Assembly: GCA_014860805.1 (NCBI GenBank)
Contig: JACZJB010000140.1
Location: 1-64,000, forward strand
Direction of reading: 5' to 3'
Length of the DNA stretch: 64,000 nucleotides
Source of the DNA: Anaerolineales bacterium
GTDB taxonomy: Bacteria; Chloroflexota; Anaerolineae; Anaerolineales; Villigracilaceae
This document shows positions 33,138 to 41,784 of the stretch, piece by piece. Under the pieces are notes generated by a model. That model saw only the letters and a list, made by a program, of their open reading frames with translations. It had not been told where the DNA came from and ran no database searches. Position 1 is the first letter of the stretch, and the number at the start of each line of letters is the position of its first letter. The translations under genes and the position numbers were made by a program.

Positions 33138-33898
33138 TGTTATTGCGAGGCTGTATGGAACGAACAACTTTACGAAGAATACGAAAACGAAAAGCGGAAA
33201 ATAAAGTTTATTTGTGCGCTCCAGTCAATTCGTTGGTGGAGGGAATTTACGAACAGAACATTCCCTTTTATGAGATCAAAAAGCACGGGGATTTTGGTCT
33301 CGGCACTTTCAACGACCTCGATGGTGAGATGATGATGGTGGATGGAAACATCTTCCGCGTGGGTTCGGACGGCAAGGTCAACCAGATCACGGACGAAGAT
33401 ACCTGTACGCCGTTCGCCTGCGTCACCAACTTTCAACCAGCCATGGAAGAGACTCTGGAGAAGGAACTCTCCTACGTTGATTTTCTTAAATGGATGATCG
33501 AGTTGATGCCCTCGCCGAACATCTTCTATGCCTTTCGTATCACAGGAGAATTCGGGTATGTCAAAACCCGTTCGGTGCCGAAACAGGAGAATTACCGTCC
33601 GCTGGTGGAGGTGGCAAAGGAACAGCCCACCTTCGAGTTCAATGATGTGAGCGGCGTGATGGTCGGATTTTACACACCCTCGTTCATGTCTTCCCTGAGC
33701 GTGCCCGGCGTACATCTGCATTTCCTCACCGAGGATAAATCCAGCGGCGGACATTTGCTCGAATGCCGTCCGCGAAACGTAAGAGTGGAAATGCAATACC
33801 TGTATACCGTGGAATTATCGCTCCCATCGAATCTCGATTATCTCACCTGGGATTTCCAACGCGACATTGGCAAGGATTTGGACAAGGCCGAGAAATAA
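33134..33898 (+). CDS. budA: Acetolactate decarboxylase
   Basis: A 254-residue metalloenzyme that converts alpha-acetolactate to acetoin, in the 2,3-butanediol route or to drain branched-chain amino-acid precursors. Diagnostic segments are VNSLVEGIYEQ, DFGLGTFNDLDGEM (Glu of the active site) and GVHLHFLTEDKSSGGH (three Zn-binding His). The expected N-terminus is near KVYLCAPVN, so the first about 25 residues are an unusual basic extension; the chosen start is the ATG overlapping the HAD stop, and a shorter start is possible. No acetolactate synthase is adjacent. Confidence 0.9.
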   Translation: MMLLRGCMERTTLRRIRKRKAENKVYLCAPVNSLVEGIYEQNIPFYEIKKHGDFGLGTFNDLDGEMMMVDGNIFRVGSDGKVNQITDEDTCTPFACVTNFQPAMEETLEKELSYVDFLKWMIELMPSPNIFYAFRITGEFGYVKTRSVPKQENYRPLVEVAKEQPTFEFNDVSGVMVGFYTPSFMSSLSVPGVHLHFLTEDKSSGGHLLECRPRNVRVEMQYLYTVELSLPSNLDYLTWDFQRDIGKDLDKAEK

Positions 33899-33942
33899 AA
33901 GAAGAACCTGATTAAACAACGAGCTCCCAAAAGGCGCAAATA

Positions 33943-34554
33943 ATGAATATTGCATCAATCCTTGGTTCGGCAGGAACAGTGATCGGTTTGATTCGAGCCG
34001 TCCCTCAACTCGTCAGGCTTCTGCGTGCAAGAGAAGCGTACGGCGTTTCCCTAGACTCAGCGGCGACCAGTTCCATCGTCAGTTTTGGATGGGCTGCCTA
34101 CGGACTGCTGACCGATCAGGTCTATGTAAGTTTCGCCACCGGCTCATCAGGATTGATATTTGCCATCATCACATTTTTTGCCCTGCGCTTCGGGAGAAAC
34201 CTGAAAGAATTCAGAGTCGCCCCATTCTGGTTTGTCGTTTTACTTTTATCTGGAATGTTGTTTGGAAAAAACGGGCTGGGCATTATGCTTCCAATTAGTG
34301 TGCTGGCGGCAAACATTCCCCAGCTTTGGGTCGCCTATAAAGAAGGCAACTTAACAGATCTTTCGCTGGGGACCTGGGTGTTATCGATAACGGACGGACT
34401 CGTTTGGGGCATCTATTCGATCATCCAGCATGATATTTCCATCATGATATTCGGTTTCTTTCAACTGATCACCAGCGGATCAATCGTGTCATTAAAACTT
34501 CTACACCGCTCAAAAGAAAAAAGCCTGTCTTCAAGCACACCCTGCAAAGAATAA
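33943..34554 (+). CDS. Double PQ-loop (SWEET-like) membrane protein
   Basis: A 203-residue protein with six or seven predicted membrane helices and two PQ-loop modules: AVPQLVRLLRAREAYGVSL (about 19-37) and ANIPQLWVAYKEGNLTDLSL (about 122-141). Bacterial SemiSWEET sugar transporters have one such module and dimerise; here two are joined in one chain, as in eukaryotic SWEETs. Sugar or small-solute transport is inferred from the family. It stands 44 nt after the acetolactate decarboxylase stop; the GAGC/AAGGCGC region before the start is a weak ribosome-binding site. Confidence 0.75.
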   Translation: MNIASILGSAGTVIGLIRAVPQLVRLLRAREAYGVSLDSAATSSIVSFGWAAYGLLTDQVYVSFATGSSGLIFAIITFFALRFGRNLKEFRVAPFWFVVLLLSGMLFGKNGLGIMLPISVLAANIPQLWVAYKEGNLTDLSLGTWVLSITDGLVWGIYSIIQHDISIMIFGFFQLITSGSIVSLKLLHRSKEKSLSSSTPCKE

Positions 34555-34592
34555 CAACGACATTCAACATACCAACAGACAGAATTCTTCTG

Positions 34593-34598
34593 TATAAT
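34593..34598 (+). promoter_or_regulatory. -10 box (TATAAT) before C39-like peptidase gene
   Basis: TATAAT about 40 nt before the ATG at 34639, with AGAGAGGTG as ribosome-binding site between. The -35 region is not clear. Confidence 0.5.
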
Positions 34599-34638
34599 CA
34601 GCCAATCGTCCACTTTATAAGGTAGAGAGAGGTGACCC

Positions 34639-35820
34639 ATGACATTCCAGCTTGTGTACTATTCCCAGCAAGACCCGCAATGGAAATCTGACATCCTCGG
34701 CTTTGGTGACCCCGCAGATACCATCGGCTATGTTGGCTGCGCGTTGACCAGTGTGGCCATGCTCCTCAGCGGGCATGGATACGTTGAAACCCCCAAGACA
34801 CTCAATAAAAAATTACAAGCTGTTGGCGGCTTTGCCAGCGCCGGCATCCGCTGGGGGGCGGTCAGCCAGGTGGTTCCGCAGATCAGCGTAAAAAGCAACA
34901 TTTCCTGCAACAACGTAGAAGCTCCGCTCGGCTTGATCGACTCCTCCATCGCAGCGGGTCAGCCCGTCATCGTCATGGTGGATAACAGTCCCGCCGCAGG
35001 CCTGCAAACTCATTGGGTTGTCCTCTACGCAAGGGAAGGCAGCGACTATCTCATGCTCGACCCCTGGCCCTATCAAACTGACGTCAAGAAAAAAACCTAT
35101 CTCATGCCGCGTTACAGTCAGGGCAACCCATTGCAGCGTTCGATCATGCACGTCATCATCTATGAATGTTTCACTGCCGGCGGTGGGATTGCCCAGCCAT
35201 CAGGATCATCGTCCTCTACGAGCACGCCGCAGACTCCGCCGATCACTGCTCCCGTTACGAGCGGCAAATCCACCGCCCGCGTCAAAGCAGATGTGACCTG
35301 GGGTTTAAACATCCGCTCCACGATAGACACGTCCACCATGGCAAATGTAATCGTATCCGTGCCTGCGGGAACGGAATTGACTCTCATGGAAGATGATGGC
35401 GTTTCAAAGATCGGCGCAGTCAATCAATGGGTACGGGTCCGTGATGCGCAGGGACGCGAGGGATATGCAGCCGCATGGTATTTGGAAAAAGGCAAAATTG
35501 TGGCGCCTGCCCCGGTACCCGCACCAACTCCAGGTCCAGTGAACGAAGCGCCTGTTCCAACGTCTACGACAACGCCTACACATGTCCCTGAAGTCAAGGG
35601 ACTAACTGTCATCGTTAAATCTGCGGGTGCAAAAATTTACAAAGCCGCATCCATCAAAAGCGAGGTGCTGTCAAAAGAAAAGAGCGGCGCGCGCTTGACC
35701 GTGGTAGAAGCTGTCAGCAGTGCAGAGGGTAAAGTTGGCAAAGCCGGCAAATGGTTGAATGTGAAAGGCACGAACAACAAGCGCGGTTTTGTGGATGGCG
35801 GCCTGGTGAAGAAAGGGTAA
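34639..35820 (+). CDS. C39-like cysteine peptidase with two SH3b domains
   Basis: A 393-residue protein. The N-terminal 180 residues match the Peptidase_C39_2 pattern: YYSQQDPQWKSDILG, then GYVGCALTSVAM with the nucleophile Cys, HWVVLYA with the His, and LDPWP with the Asp. Two SH3b modules follow (about 213-285 with LNIRS, and about 325-393), joined by Pro/Thr linkers. Such proteins often process surface peptides or peptidoglycan. No N-terminal signal peptide is visible, which is odd for a wall-directed enzyme; export by another route or a missed start upstream should be considered. Confidence 0.85.
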   Translation: MTFQLVYYSQQDPQWKSDILGFGDPADTIGYVGCALTSVAMLLSGHGYVETPKTLNKKLQAVGGFASAGIRWGAVSQVVPQISVKSNISCNNVEAPLGLIDSSIAAGQPVIVMVDNSPAAGLQTHWVVLYAREGSDYLMLDPWPYQTDVKKKTYLMPRYSQGNPLQRSIMHVIIYECFTAGGGIAQPSGSSSSTSTPQTPPITAPVTSGKSTARVKADVTWGLNIRSTIDTSTMANVIVSVPAGTELTLMEDDGVSKIGAVNQWVRVRDAQGREGYAAAWYLEKGKIVAPAPVPAPTPGPVNEAPVPTSTTTPTHVPEVKGLTVIVKSAGAKIYKAASIKSEVLSKEKSGARLTVVEAVSSAEGKVGKAGKWLNVKGTNNKRGFVDGGLVKKG

Positions 35821-35829
35821 CTCATTATT

Positions 35830-35898
35830 TTATTGCGAGCCGCAGCACTTGCTCGTAGGCGGCGAAGCAATCTTGTCACCACCTCTTTTGCAATGACA
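35830..35898. repeat. ATTGCGAG...GCAATGACA-type dispersed repeat
   Basis: The segment begins TTATTGCGAGCCGCAG, contains GGCGAAGCAATCTTGTCA and ends TTTGCAATGACA, with complementary ends TTATTGC and GCAATGA. This matches a class of short repeats (ATTGCGAGGAGCG...CGAAGCAATC) common in intergenic regions of several phyla. It fills the gap between two convergent genes. Confidence 0.65.
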
Positions 35899-35902
35899 TA
35901 TA

Positions 35903-36976
35903 TCAGCTAATTGAATTTAAAGCTTCCACAAAGATATCCGCCATCTTTTGGATATTGATCTCTTCTGAAACGATGCGAAACGATTCTTTTCCCATCTCTC
36001 TCAAACGCGCTATATCAGATAGCGCGTTTTTCATTGCAGCAAGCAGCGCGCCATAATTTTCAGGCTCGATCTGCCATCCATTTTTTTCTCTCACTAAATC
36101 GTCCTGTGTTCCGTCGCCTTTTGCAACAATGACAGGGAGACCATAGCTCATGGCTTCCTGCACAGCAAGTCCGCCGGTACCGGGCAGGACGAATAAGTCA
36201 GCTTGTGCGAAAAATGGTCTTAACTCCACGCCGTGTTTTGCACCGATAAACTCCGTGGAGGGATGGATTTCCTTTGCAAGTGATTCCAACGCGGCGCGCT
36301 CGGGTCCATCACCGACAATGAGCAGTCGTGGATTTGTCCCCAATGCAGAACAAGCGCGTAACAACGAATCAATTCGTTTACGTGCCTGCAGCCGTCCCAC
36401 AAACAGAATCGTCACACGGTCCACTGTCAACGGTCTACTATTTGGCTTCTCTGGTGCTGGCGAAACTGAATTATGCGCCACGAATATTTTTTCGCGCGGG
36501 AAACCAAGCGCGGCATATTCCTCCGCACCGCGTTGACTGTACGAAAGCATGGCGTCAAATTGACTGATAAACGAAAGCCTGCGTTGTTTTCTGAATCCGC
36601 TCACGGACGGAGAGCCAAGTCCCCAGCCAATGACTTTGCGCCCGCGCGAGTGCATCCACTTCACAGCATATGAGGTTGCCAAATAGCGCGGGTTGGCTTC
36701 CACGATCAATGCATCAGGATCGGTCTCTTCAAGCCAGTTGACAAACCCCTGCTGGTAGCAAAGGTAGAACATCCCGCCAAATAAGTGGATATTTTTTGCT
36801 TCTGTGAGCTTTGCAACTTCGGTTTTCCCGCTCGCGATCATTTCCGCGGGACGGGGAGAACCTGCAAAGAGATGCATCCCGCCTTCGCATTGACTCGCCA
36901 ACAAGTCAAAAAATGGAACGCGGTAACTGGGCAATACGCGTTGCTGCAAGCCAAGCCTGCCTGAATATATTTTCAT
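35903..36976 (-). CDS. Glycosyltransferase family 4 protein
   Basis: A 357-residue GT-B enzyme. The C-terminal domain has ILFVGRLQARKRIDSLLRAC, LLIVGDGPERAAL and the donor-binding region GTGGLAVQEAMSYGLPVI, where Glu is the GT4 sugar-nucleotide contact. The N-terminal acceptor domain is less conserved. It overlaps the GT-C-like gene by 4 nt (ATGA) and is the last gene of a four-gene minus-strand cluster that probably builds an exopolysaccharide or glycolipid. Donor and acceptor are unknown. Confidence 0.85.
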   Translation of the reverse strand: MKIYSGRLGLQQRVLPSYRVPFFDLLASQCEGGMHLFAGSPRPAEMIASGKTEVAKLTEAKNIHLFGGMFYLCYQQGFVNWLEETDPDALIVEANPRYLATSYAVKWMHSRGRKVIGWGLGSPSVSGFRKQRRLSFISQFDAMLSYSQRGAEEYAALGFPREKIFVAHNSVSPAPEKPNSRPLTVDRVTILFVGRLQARKRIDSLLRACSALGTNPRLLIVGDGPERAALESLAKEIHPSTEFIGAKHGVELRPFFAQADLFVLPGTGGLAVQEAMSYGLPVIVAKGDGTQDDLVREKNGWQIEPENYGALLAAMKNALSDIARLREMGKESFRIVSEEINIQKMADIFVEALNSIS

Positions 36977-38409
36977 TGTTTTGCCTCACAACGCGAAAAG
37001 ATGACCGCGACATCGTCGCGATATTCTTCGCACCAAATTTGAGAAGATGATGTCACAGCTTGTACAAGTTTCGGCTGTGCCGCGTGAGAGAGCATGAGCA
37101 GGTTGATGTTCTCACGGTCAAACATGGCCTGCCAATTTTCAGCGCGGCTGATCTGGACGTACTCCGTCCACTGTTCGGGTGGGTAGGCATTGAAGCGGCT
37201 GTCCATCCACGGTTGACAGAAGGGCACGGCAAAGGAAAGATATCCGCCGAAGGAGTAATCTGCCCAAAGGTTGGAACATGCTTTGGGGTGGTCGAGCAGC
37301 CACTCGGTCGCAGCGAGGGGCGTGGTGACAGTTTCGTAGACGGGGACAGAATCCCCCATCCAATGTTCACGGAAGCCCGGCAGAAATATCAAAGGGATCA
37401 GGAGCACGAAAATTCCAAATCCATAATTGAGTGCGGGGAATATTTGTTTTGGCTCCACAATATTTTTCATCCATCCCGAAAGTAGGAATGCGGTGAAAAC
37501 TGCAACGATGAAAAGAAACCAAATGACGTAACGTAAACCCGTAAGCGCAAGCCAGCCAAAGCCGAGATATAAGACCCATTCATAGGTTGAAAGTTTGCGG
37601 GGCGAGAATGCGGCCAGCGGAGCGAAACCGAGCATCCACGCAAAGAAGATATTCATTTGCCAGCCCTCATTGCGCGGCGGCGCCCATTCGAAGGCAAAGA
37701 GATGGTCGGAGGGCGAGTTTAGCATGAAGACAAAATAATTCCAAATTGCAAAGCCGTGCGGGTTGATCCCTGTGACGAGAATCATCAACGCCATTGTGAT
37801 GGCTAACGATTTTTTATTGCCTTTCCCAAAAACAAGTGCTGTGCCTGCCAGTACGAACGGCAAAATAAATGAGCCATGCAGGTTTGCCCACAGCAAAACA
37901 GAGACGGGCAAAATCCACAAATAACTTTTGCCTCCGTTATGCCAACGCAGGAGACTCCATAAACACAATACAAACAGTGGATACACAAACAACTGCGACC
38001 GTACCCCCCAATTATTTGCAGTTGCAATTCCAAGAAGGAATACGATCACCGATGCGAGCCGCGGAGTTGATAGACCGTGCGCCATGACCCAAATCACTGT
38101 GTATGTGACCGCAATCAAAATACCGCGCAAGAGCAACGTGAATGTCGCGCCGCCAGATTCATATACAAGATACAAAAGCACACCAGATAACCATTGCTGA
38201 TACACAATCGGCTGTCCCGCCTGACTCCAGCTGATCGTATCGGTTACTGGAACGGCACCATTTTGAACCGTCTCCTGTCCCACACGCATTAACCACCAAA
38301 AATCCTGCGGCTGAATGGCAAGCAAAAACGACACGCCAATCAAGGACATGAGCGCAATACATAGCCAAAGAAAATTGTAAGAACGGGCAGAGATTGGGCG
38401 AGAATTCAT
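36973..38409 (-). CDS. Polytopic membrane protein, GT-C-like
   Basis: A 478-residue protein with about eleven hydrophobic segments and a C-terminal soluble tail of about 110 residues. A periplasmic first loop has DFWWLMRVGQ and a later HGSFILPF; the tail has SFGGYLSFA and PWMDSRFNAY. This layout resembles lipid-linked glycosyltransferase (GT-C-like) or O-antigen-type proteins, but no exact family is recognised. It lies between two GT4 genes and likely works with them at the membrane. Confidence 0.6.
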   Translation of the reverse strand: MNSRPISARSYNFLWLCIALMSLIGVSFLLAIQPQDFWWLMRVGQETVQNGAVPVTDTISWSQAGQPIVYQQWLSGVLLYLVYESGGATFTLLLRGILIAVTYTVIWVMAHGLSTPRLASVIVFLLGIATANNWGVRSQLFVYPLFVLCLWSLLRWHNGGKSYLWILPVSVLLWANLHGSFILPFVLAGTALVFGKGNKKSLAITMALMILVTGINPHGFAIWNYFVFMLNSPSDHLFAFEWAPPRNEGWQMNIFFAWMLGFAPLAAFSPRKLSTYEWVLYLGFGWLALTGLRYVIWFLFIVAVFTAFLLSGWMKNIVEPKQIFPALNYGFGIFVLLIPLIFLPGFREHWMGDSVPVYETVTTPLAATEWLLDHPKACSNLWADYSFGGYLSFAVPFCQPWMDSRFNAYPPEQWTEYVQISRAENWQAMFDRENINLLMLSHAAQPKLVQAVTSSSQIWCEEYRDDVAVIFSRCEAKQ

Positions 38410-38464
38410 TCAGCTTCTTTTACAGACAATGGATGATTGACCATGACCTATCGTCCACCGTCAA

Positions 38465-38884
38465 TCATCCAACATGTGGCGCAGAATACGCGGGCGATTT
38501 ATGCACATGCACAACTTTCCAACTTCCATCTAACTTCACCATCACACGGCTTTCGTTGTGCGCGGCGACTTTCACACCTTCAGGAAGCGCCGTGCTGATA
38601 AGCAACGTGTAACTTGCTATAGCTGTGTCGCCGTAGCGTTGAATCAATAAATTTGAAAGATCAAAACGTGTCTTCCCTTTTTCTTCCGCGCCAAAGACAG
38701 AACCGCGCTCGGCATTCGAGTTCATCATAAATTCGTGGAAGGGCAGCCCATCCAACCGCTGCGGCGTAACCCACCACTCATACAGCGTCAGATCTTCCGC
38801 CGTCGTTTCGCGATATACCGCGATGTCATTGCTCATGATGCCTTGCAAATGTCTCAACAAAAATTCGTGAACTTCCTTGTCCAT
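38465..38884 (-). CDS. NTF2-like protein (CaMKII-association/SnoaL-like)
   Basis: A 139-residue cone-shaped NTF2-fold protein. The C-terminal NESRVMVKLDGSWKVVHVHK is close to the E-x-R-V-W-x-x-x-x-x-x-W-x-x-V-H-x-H-x-S pattern of the CaMKII-association domain found in some bacterial proteins. The fold serves small-molecule binding, oligomerisation or catalysis; function here is unknown. It sits 3 nt after one GT4 gene and 55 nt before the GT-C-like gene, an unusual partner for glycosyltransferases. Confidence 0.7.
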   Translation of the reverse strand: MDKEVHEFLLRHLQGIMSNDIAVYRETTAEDLTLYEWWVTPQRLDGLPFHEFMMNSNAERGSVFGAEEKGKTRFDLSNLLIQRYGDTAIASYTLLISTALPEGVKVAAHNESRVMVKLDGSWKVVHVHKSPAYSAPHVG

Positions 38885-38887
38885 TAC

Positions 38888-39892
38888 TCAATCCTCCAAC
38901 AGGACTTTCAAATAGGAATCGACCATCTTATCGAGGCCGAACTCCGCCTCGGCACGCTTCCGCGCCGCCGCTCGGAACTGATCCTGTTTCTCAAGCACAT
39001 CCCCCGCCGATTGGGCCAGGGCTGAAATATCAGGCGTTTCCAACCTCCACGGATTCGCGCCATACGGGACGATGAAGCCCGCATCATCCGAGACCAATTC
39101 TTTCAACGCGCCGCTGTCAAAACCGATGACGGGCAGTCCGCAGGCCAACGCTTCGATGACGGAATTTGGGCAGGGCGGGTTGACCTCGGCGCAATACATC
39201 AGATGAGATGAACGCGCCAGTTTTGGAATTTCTGCGCGTGGAACAGTGCCGAGAAATTTCACGGGGACTTTGCTTTTCAAATTTCCTCGTGTTGCTTCAT
39301 CTACAACTCCCGCCACCACCACTTCCATTGGATATGTTGCAGATAATTTTTCTGCCACAGAAACTGCATGAAACAAACCTGAGTTCAATCCACGCGCCAG
39401 GCTTCCTTCAAGCAGCAACATGCGGAAAACATCGTTGGGACGTTCGCTTTCACCTTCGGGAGTGTAGGTGTTCAAATCCACGCCATTGATGATGACTGTG
39501 GCAGGCGCTTTGGCAACACCATACCAATCCTCCCACCATTTGCGAATGAATTGACTCTGATAAATAACCCTATCCGCGAAACGCCTGCGGATGAACGAGA
39601 GCATAAAATTCCCATACTCGGCACGGAGAGTGTACTTCACCCCCGACCATTTCACACGCTGCACCCAGTTGATGCCGTCCAATCTTTGGACGACGCGAAT
39701 GCCCCGTCGGCGAGCCCTGTTCAGGTCAAGAAGGAAGCGAGTGCCTGCGATGACGAGGACTGCGTCAGACTTGGCTGAAAGATCATAGGTCACACCAATG
39801 CCGCGGGAAGTTAATCCCTGTTCAAATTTCAAACGGAAGGATGCCATGCCGCCAGTCCCCTGCACGAAAGGCGTGATGCAAATGCGAGTCAT
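38888..39892 (-). CDS. Glycosyltransferase family 4 protein
   Basis: A 334-residue GT-B enzyme, first gene of the cluster. The N-terminus GTGGMASFRLKFEQGLTSRG is the glycine-rich loop of the acceptor domain. The C-terminal half has PNSVIEALACGLPVIGFDSG, with the GT4 Glu and the donor-site loop, and ends in the usual helix. It probably transfers a sugar from a nucleotide donor to a lipid-linked acceptor, with the genes that follow. Confidence 0.85.
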   Translation of the reverse strand: MTRICITPFVQGTGGMASFRLKFEQGLTSRGIGVTYDLSAKSDAVLVIAGTRFLLDLNRARRRGIRVVQRLDGINWVQRVKWSGVKYTLRAEYGNFMLSFIRRRFADRVIYQSQFIRKWWEDWYGVAKAPATVIINGVDLNTYTPEGESERPNDVFRMLLLEGSLARGLNSGLFHAVSVAEKLSATYPMEVVVAGVVDEATRGNLKSKVPVKFLGTVPRAEIPKLARSSHLMYCAEVNPPCPNSVIEALACGLPVIGFDSGALKELVSDDAGFIVPYGANPWRLETPDISALAQSAGDVLEKQDQFRAAARKRAEAEFGLDKMVDSYLKVLLED

Positions 39893-39971
39893 AAATTTAT
39901 TATATCGTAGGGATGTGTCTCACAATAATTATGGTATCCTTGCTTCACATCATTCAGGGAGCATTTATTTT

Positions 39972-40607
39972 ATGTACATAGCCATCGAAGGGGTGATCGG
40001 CGTGGGTAAGACCACGCTGGCACGCCTGCTGCAACCGTCATTCGAAGCGGAAGTGCTGCTGGAAATCTTTGAAGAGAACCCGTTCCTCTCCGATTTTTAT
40101 GCAGACCGCGCACGATATGCTTTTCAAACTCAAATTTTCTTTTTACTCAGCCGCTATCATCAACAGAATAACAACGTCCCGAAAATTCTTGCGGAAAATA
40201 AAAACCTAATTGCCGACTACACCTTTGCAAAAGATGCGCTCTTTGCGGGCATCAACCTAAAGGGTGATGAACTGGATATGTACCACAAAGTACACGAGGC
40301 GCTCGGAGAAAAAATACCCAAGCCCAACCTGCTGGTGTATTTGCAAGCCAGCACAGACACGCTCATGAACCGCATCGCCTTCCGTGACCGACCGTATGAA
40401 CGTCAGATGGAGCGAAGCTACATCAACGAGTTGAACATCGCATACGAAGAATTTTTCTCCAAGCCATTCGACCACACACCTGTCCTGAAAATAGAAACGA
40501 ACGAGCTGGATATTATCCACAATACAGAGCATCTCAGGCTGATCGAAAACCGCATCCGCGAGACTCTAAATCTGCCTCCGTTTCAACCGAGTTTGCCGTT
40601 AGAATAG
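39972..40607 (+). CDS. Deoxynucleoside kinase
   Basis: A 211-residue salvage kinase that phosphorylates deoxynucleosides at 5'. The start is ATG 39972, where the P-loop domain begins (IAIEGVIGVGKTTLARLL). The family features are FEENPFLSDFYADRARYAF, FQTQIFFLLSRYHQ, DYTFAKDALFAGINL (the D-R-S-like region, here DYT) and the lid region RIAFRDRPYER. An upstream open frame from 39798 overlaps the antisense GT4 gene and is not needed. A second, diverged member lies at 42842-43507; such pairs occur in Firmicutes (dGK and dAK/dCK). Specificity is not told by sequence alone. Confidence 0.9.
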   Translation: MYIAIEGVIGVGKTTLARLLQPSFEAEVLLEIFEENPFLSDFYADRARYAFQTQIFFLLSRYHQQNNNVPKILAENKNLIADYTFAKDALFAGINLKGDELDMYHKVHEALGEKIPKPNLLVYLQASTDTLMNRIAFRDRPYERQMERSYINELNIAYEEFFSKPFDHTPVLKIETNELDIIHNTEHLRLIENRIRETLNLPPFQPSLPLE

Positions 40608-40618
40608 GCAGGAATATC

Positions 40619-41641
40619 ATGCGCGTCACTCGAGATTCCCTCCTCCGCATCGCCAAAGAGACCGTTCAGGAACGGGCATACAACGACCCTGAAATCATTG
40701 CTGCGTACCTGACAGGCTCCCTGCTTAGCGCGGACCCCATGCTCGGGGGCACCGCCGATATTGACCTGGTCTTCGTTACCAAAAATCCGCCTGCCAAAGC
40801 GCGCGAGTTCGTAAAACTAACCCCAGACTTTCATCTTGATATCAACCGCCGCGCAAAAGATGAATTCAAGTCGCCCCGCGAATTGCGCGGCGACCCATGG
40901 CTCGGCTTTGAGATGTACGCGCCCATGCTATTGTATGAACGCGAAAAATTCTTTGACTTCGTACAAGCCAGTCTGCGCGCGGGATTTGAATTTGAACAAC
41001 CTCCGCTCATGCTGCAACGCTGCCGCACCCTGCTATCCCACGGACGCAGCATTTGGATGGATTTGAACGAACTCGACAAACCTGCGGGTCCAACAGAAAT
41101 CCGAAAATATATGAAGTCGCTTTTCCATGCCATCAACACTGTGGCAGAAATAAGCGGTTCACCCATTCAGGAACGCAGGCTGCTGCTTGAGTTCCCTGCG
41201 CGTGCCGAAGCCGCCCAAAAACCCGGCATGGTCGCCGCAGCATACGGTCTGATTGGCGCAAACAATGTGGATGCAGAAAAAGTAAAAAGCTGGCTGGCGG
41301 ATTGGAAAGCTGCATTTAAACTGGCAAGTGAGAAAGCGGATGTGGATATCCGTATTCATGCCACACGCCTGAATTACTACGAAAAAGCCATCAAAGCCCT
41401 GCTGGAAGGCGAAACGCCTCTTTCCGCGCTCTGGCCGCTCCTGCACACCTGGACCCTCTCCGCTGAAGTATTATCCGGCGACCATTTGCAATTCTGGCAA
41501 AAGGCGTGCAGCGAGCTGGGTCTGCTTGGAGATAGATTTGCCGAACGAGTGGAGGGTCTCGATCATTTCATTGACGAGATCGAAGCCACGCTTGATGAAA
41601 TCGCCACCGAGAACGGACTGGAAACATTTGCAGGAGTATAG
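40619..41641 (+). CDS. Nucleotidyltransferase-like protein (pol-beta fold)
   Basis: A 340-residue protein whose first 80 residues contain a pol-beta nucleotidyltransferase signature: TGSLLSADPMLGGTADIDLVFV (G-S then D-I-D). The remainder is helical and shows no known domain. It could adenylylate or otherwise modify a small molecule or protein. It begins 11 nt after the deoxynucleoside kinase gene and ends at a strong terminator, so the two form a unit. The partner substrate is unknown. Confidence 0.72.
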   Translation: MRVTRDSLLRIAKETVQERAYNDPEIIAAYLTGSLLSADPMLGGTADIDLVFVTKNPPAKAREFVKLTPDFHLDINRRAKDEFKSPRELRGDPWLGFEMYAPMLLYEREKFFDFVQASLRAGFEFEQPPLMLQRCRTLLSHGRSIWMDLNELDKPAGPTEIRKYMKSLFHAINTVAEISGSPIQERRLLLEFPARAEAAQKPGMVAAAYGLIGANNVDAEKVKSWLADWKAAFKLASEKADVDIRIHATRLNYYEKAIKALLEGETPLSALWPLLHTWTLSAEVLSGDHLQFWQKACSELGLLGDRFAERVEGLDHFIDEIEATLDEIATENGLETFAGV

Positions 41642-41648
41642 TCAACCA

Positions 41649-41682
41649 AACTTCCGAAGCCTTAAGGTTTCGGAAGTTTTTT
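41649..41682 (+). terminator. Rho-independent terminator
   Basis: AACTTCCGAAGCC (41649-41661) pairs with GGTTTCGGAAGTT (41666-41678) around a TTAA loop, with one G-T wobble, followed by TTTTTT. It ends the kinase-nucleotidyltransferase transcript. Confidence 0.9.
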
Positions 41683-41704
41683 ATAAGCAAGTCATGTGAC
41701 TAAA

Positions 41705-41727
41705 CGGGACGGGTCAACAACGTCCCG
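41705..41727 (+). promoter_or_regulatory. Leader hairpin before pyrB
   Basis: CGGGACG (41705-41711) pairs with CGTCCCG (41721-41727) with a 9-nt loop and no T-run. It lies 57 nt before the pyrB start; regulatory role unproven. Confidence 0.35.
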
Positions 41728-41784
41728 ATTCTCAAACCTATCTTATTTGTCCAATGACAAGAAACAACCAAAGGAGATTTAATT

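Noticed and set aside
31644-33898. Complete butanediol operon
   Set aside because: Acetolactate decarboxylase is clear, but no acetolactate synthase is present and the SDR cannot be assigned as acetoin reductase from sequence.
39798-39971. N-terminal extension of the deoxynucleoside kinase frame
   Set aside because: It runs over the antisense GT4 gene, and the conserved P-loop domain begins at ATG 39972.
41705-41784. Pyrimidine attenuator or PyrR site upstream of pyrB
   Set aside because: One 7-bp hairpin without antiterminator alternatives, U-tract or a recognisable PyrR-binding loop; listed only as a weak leader hairpin.
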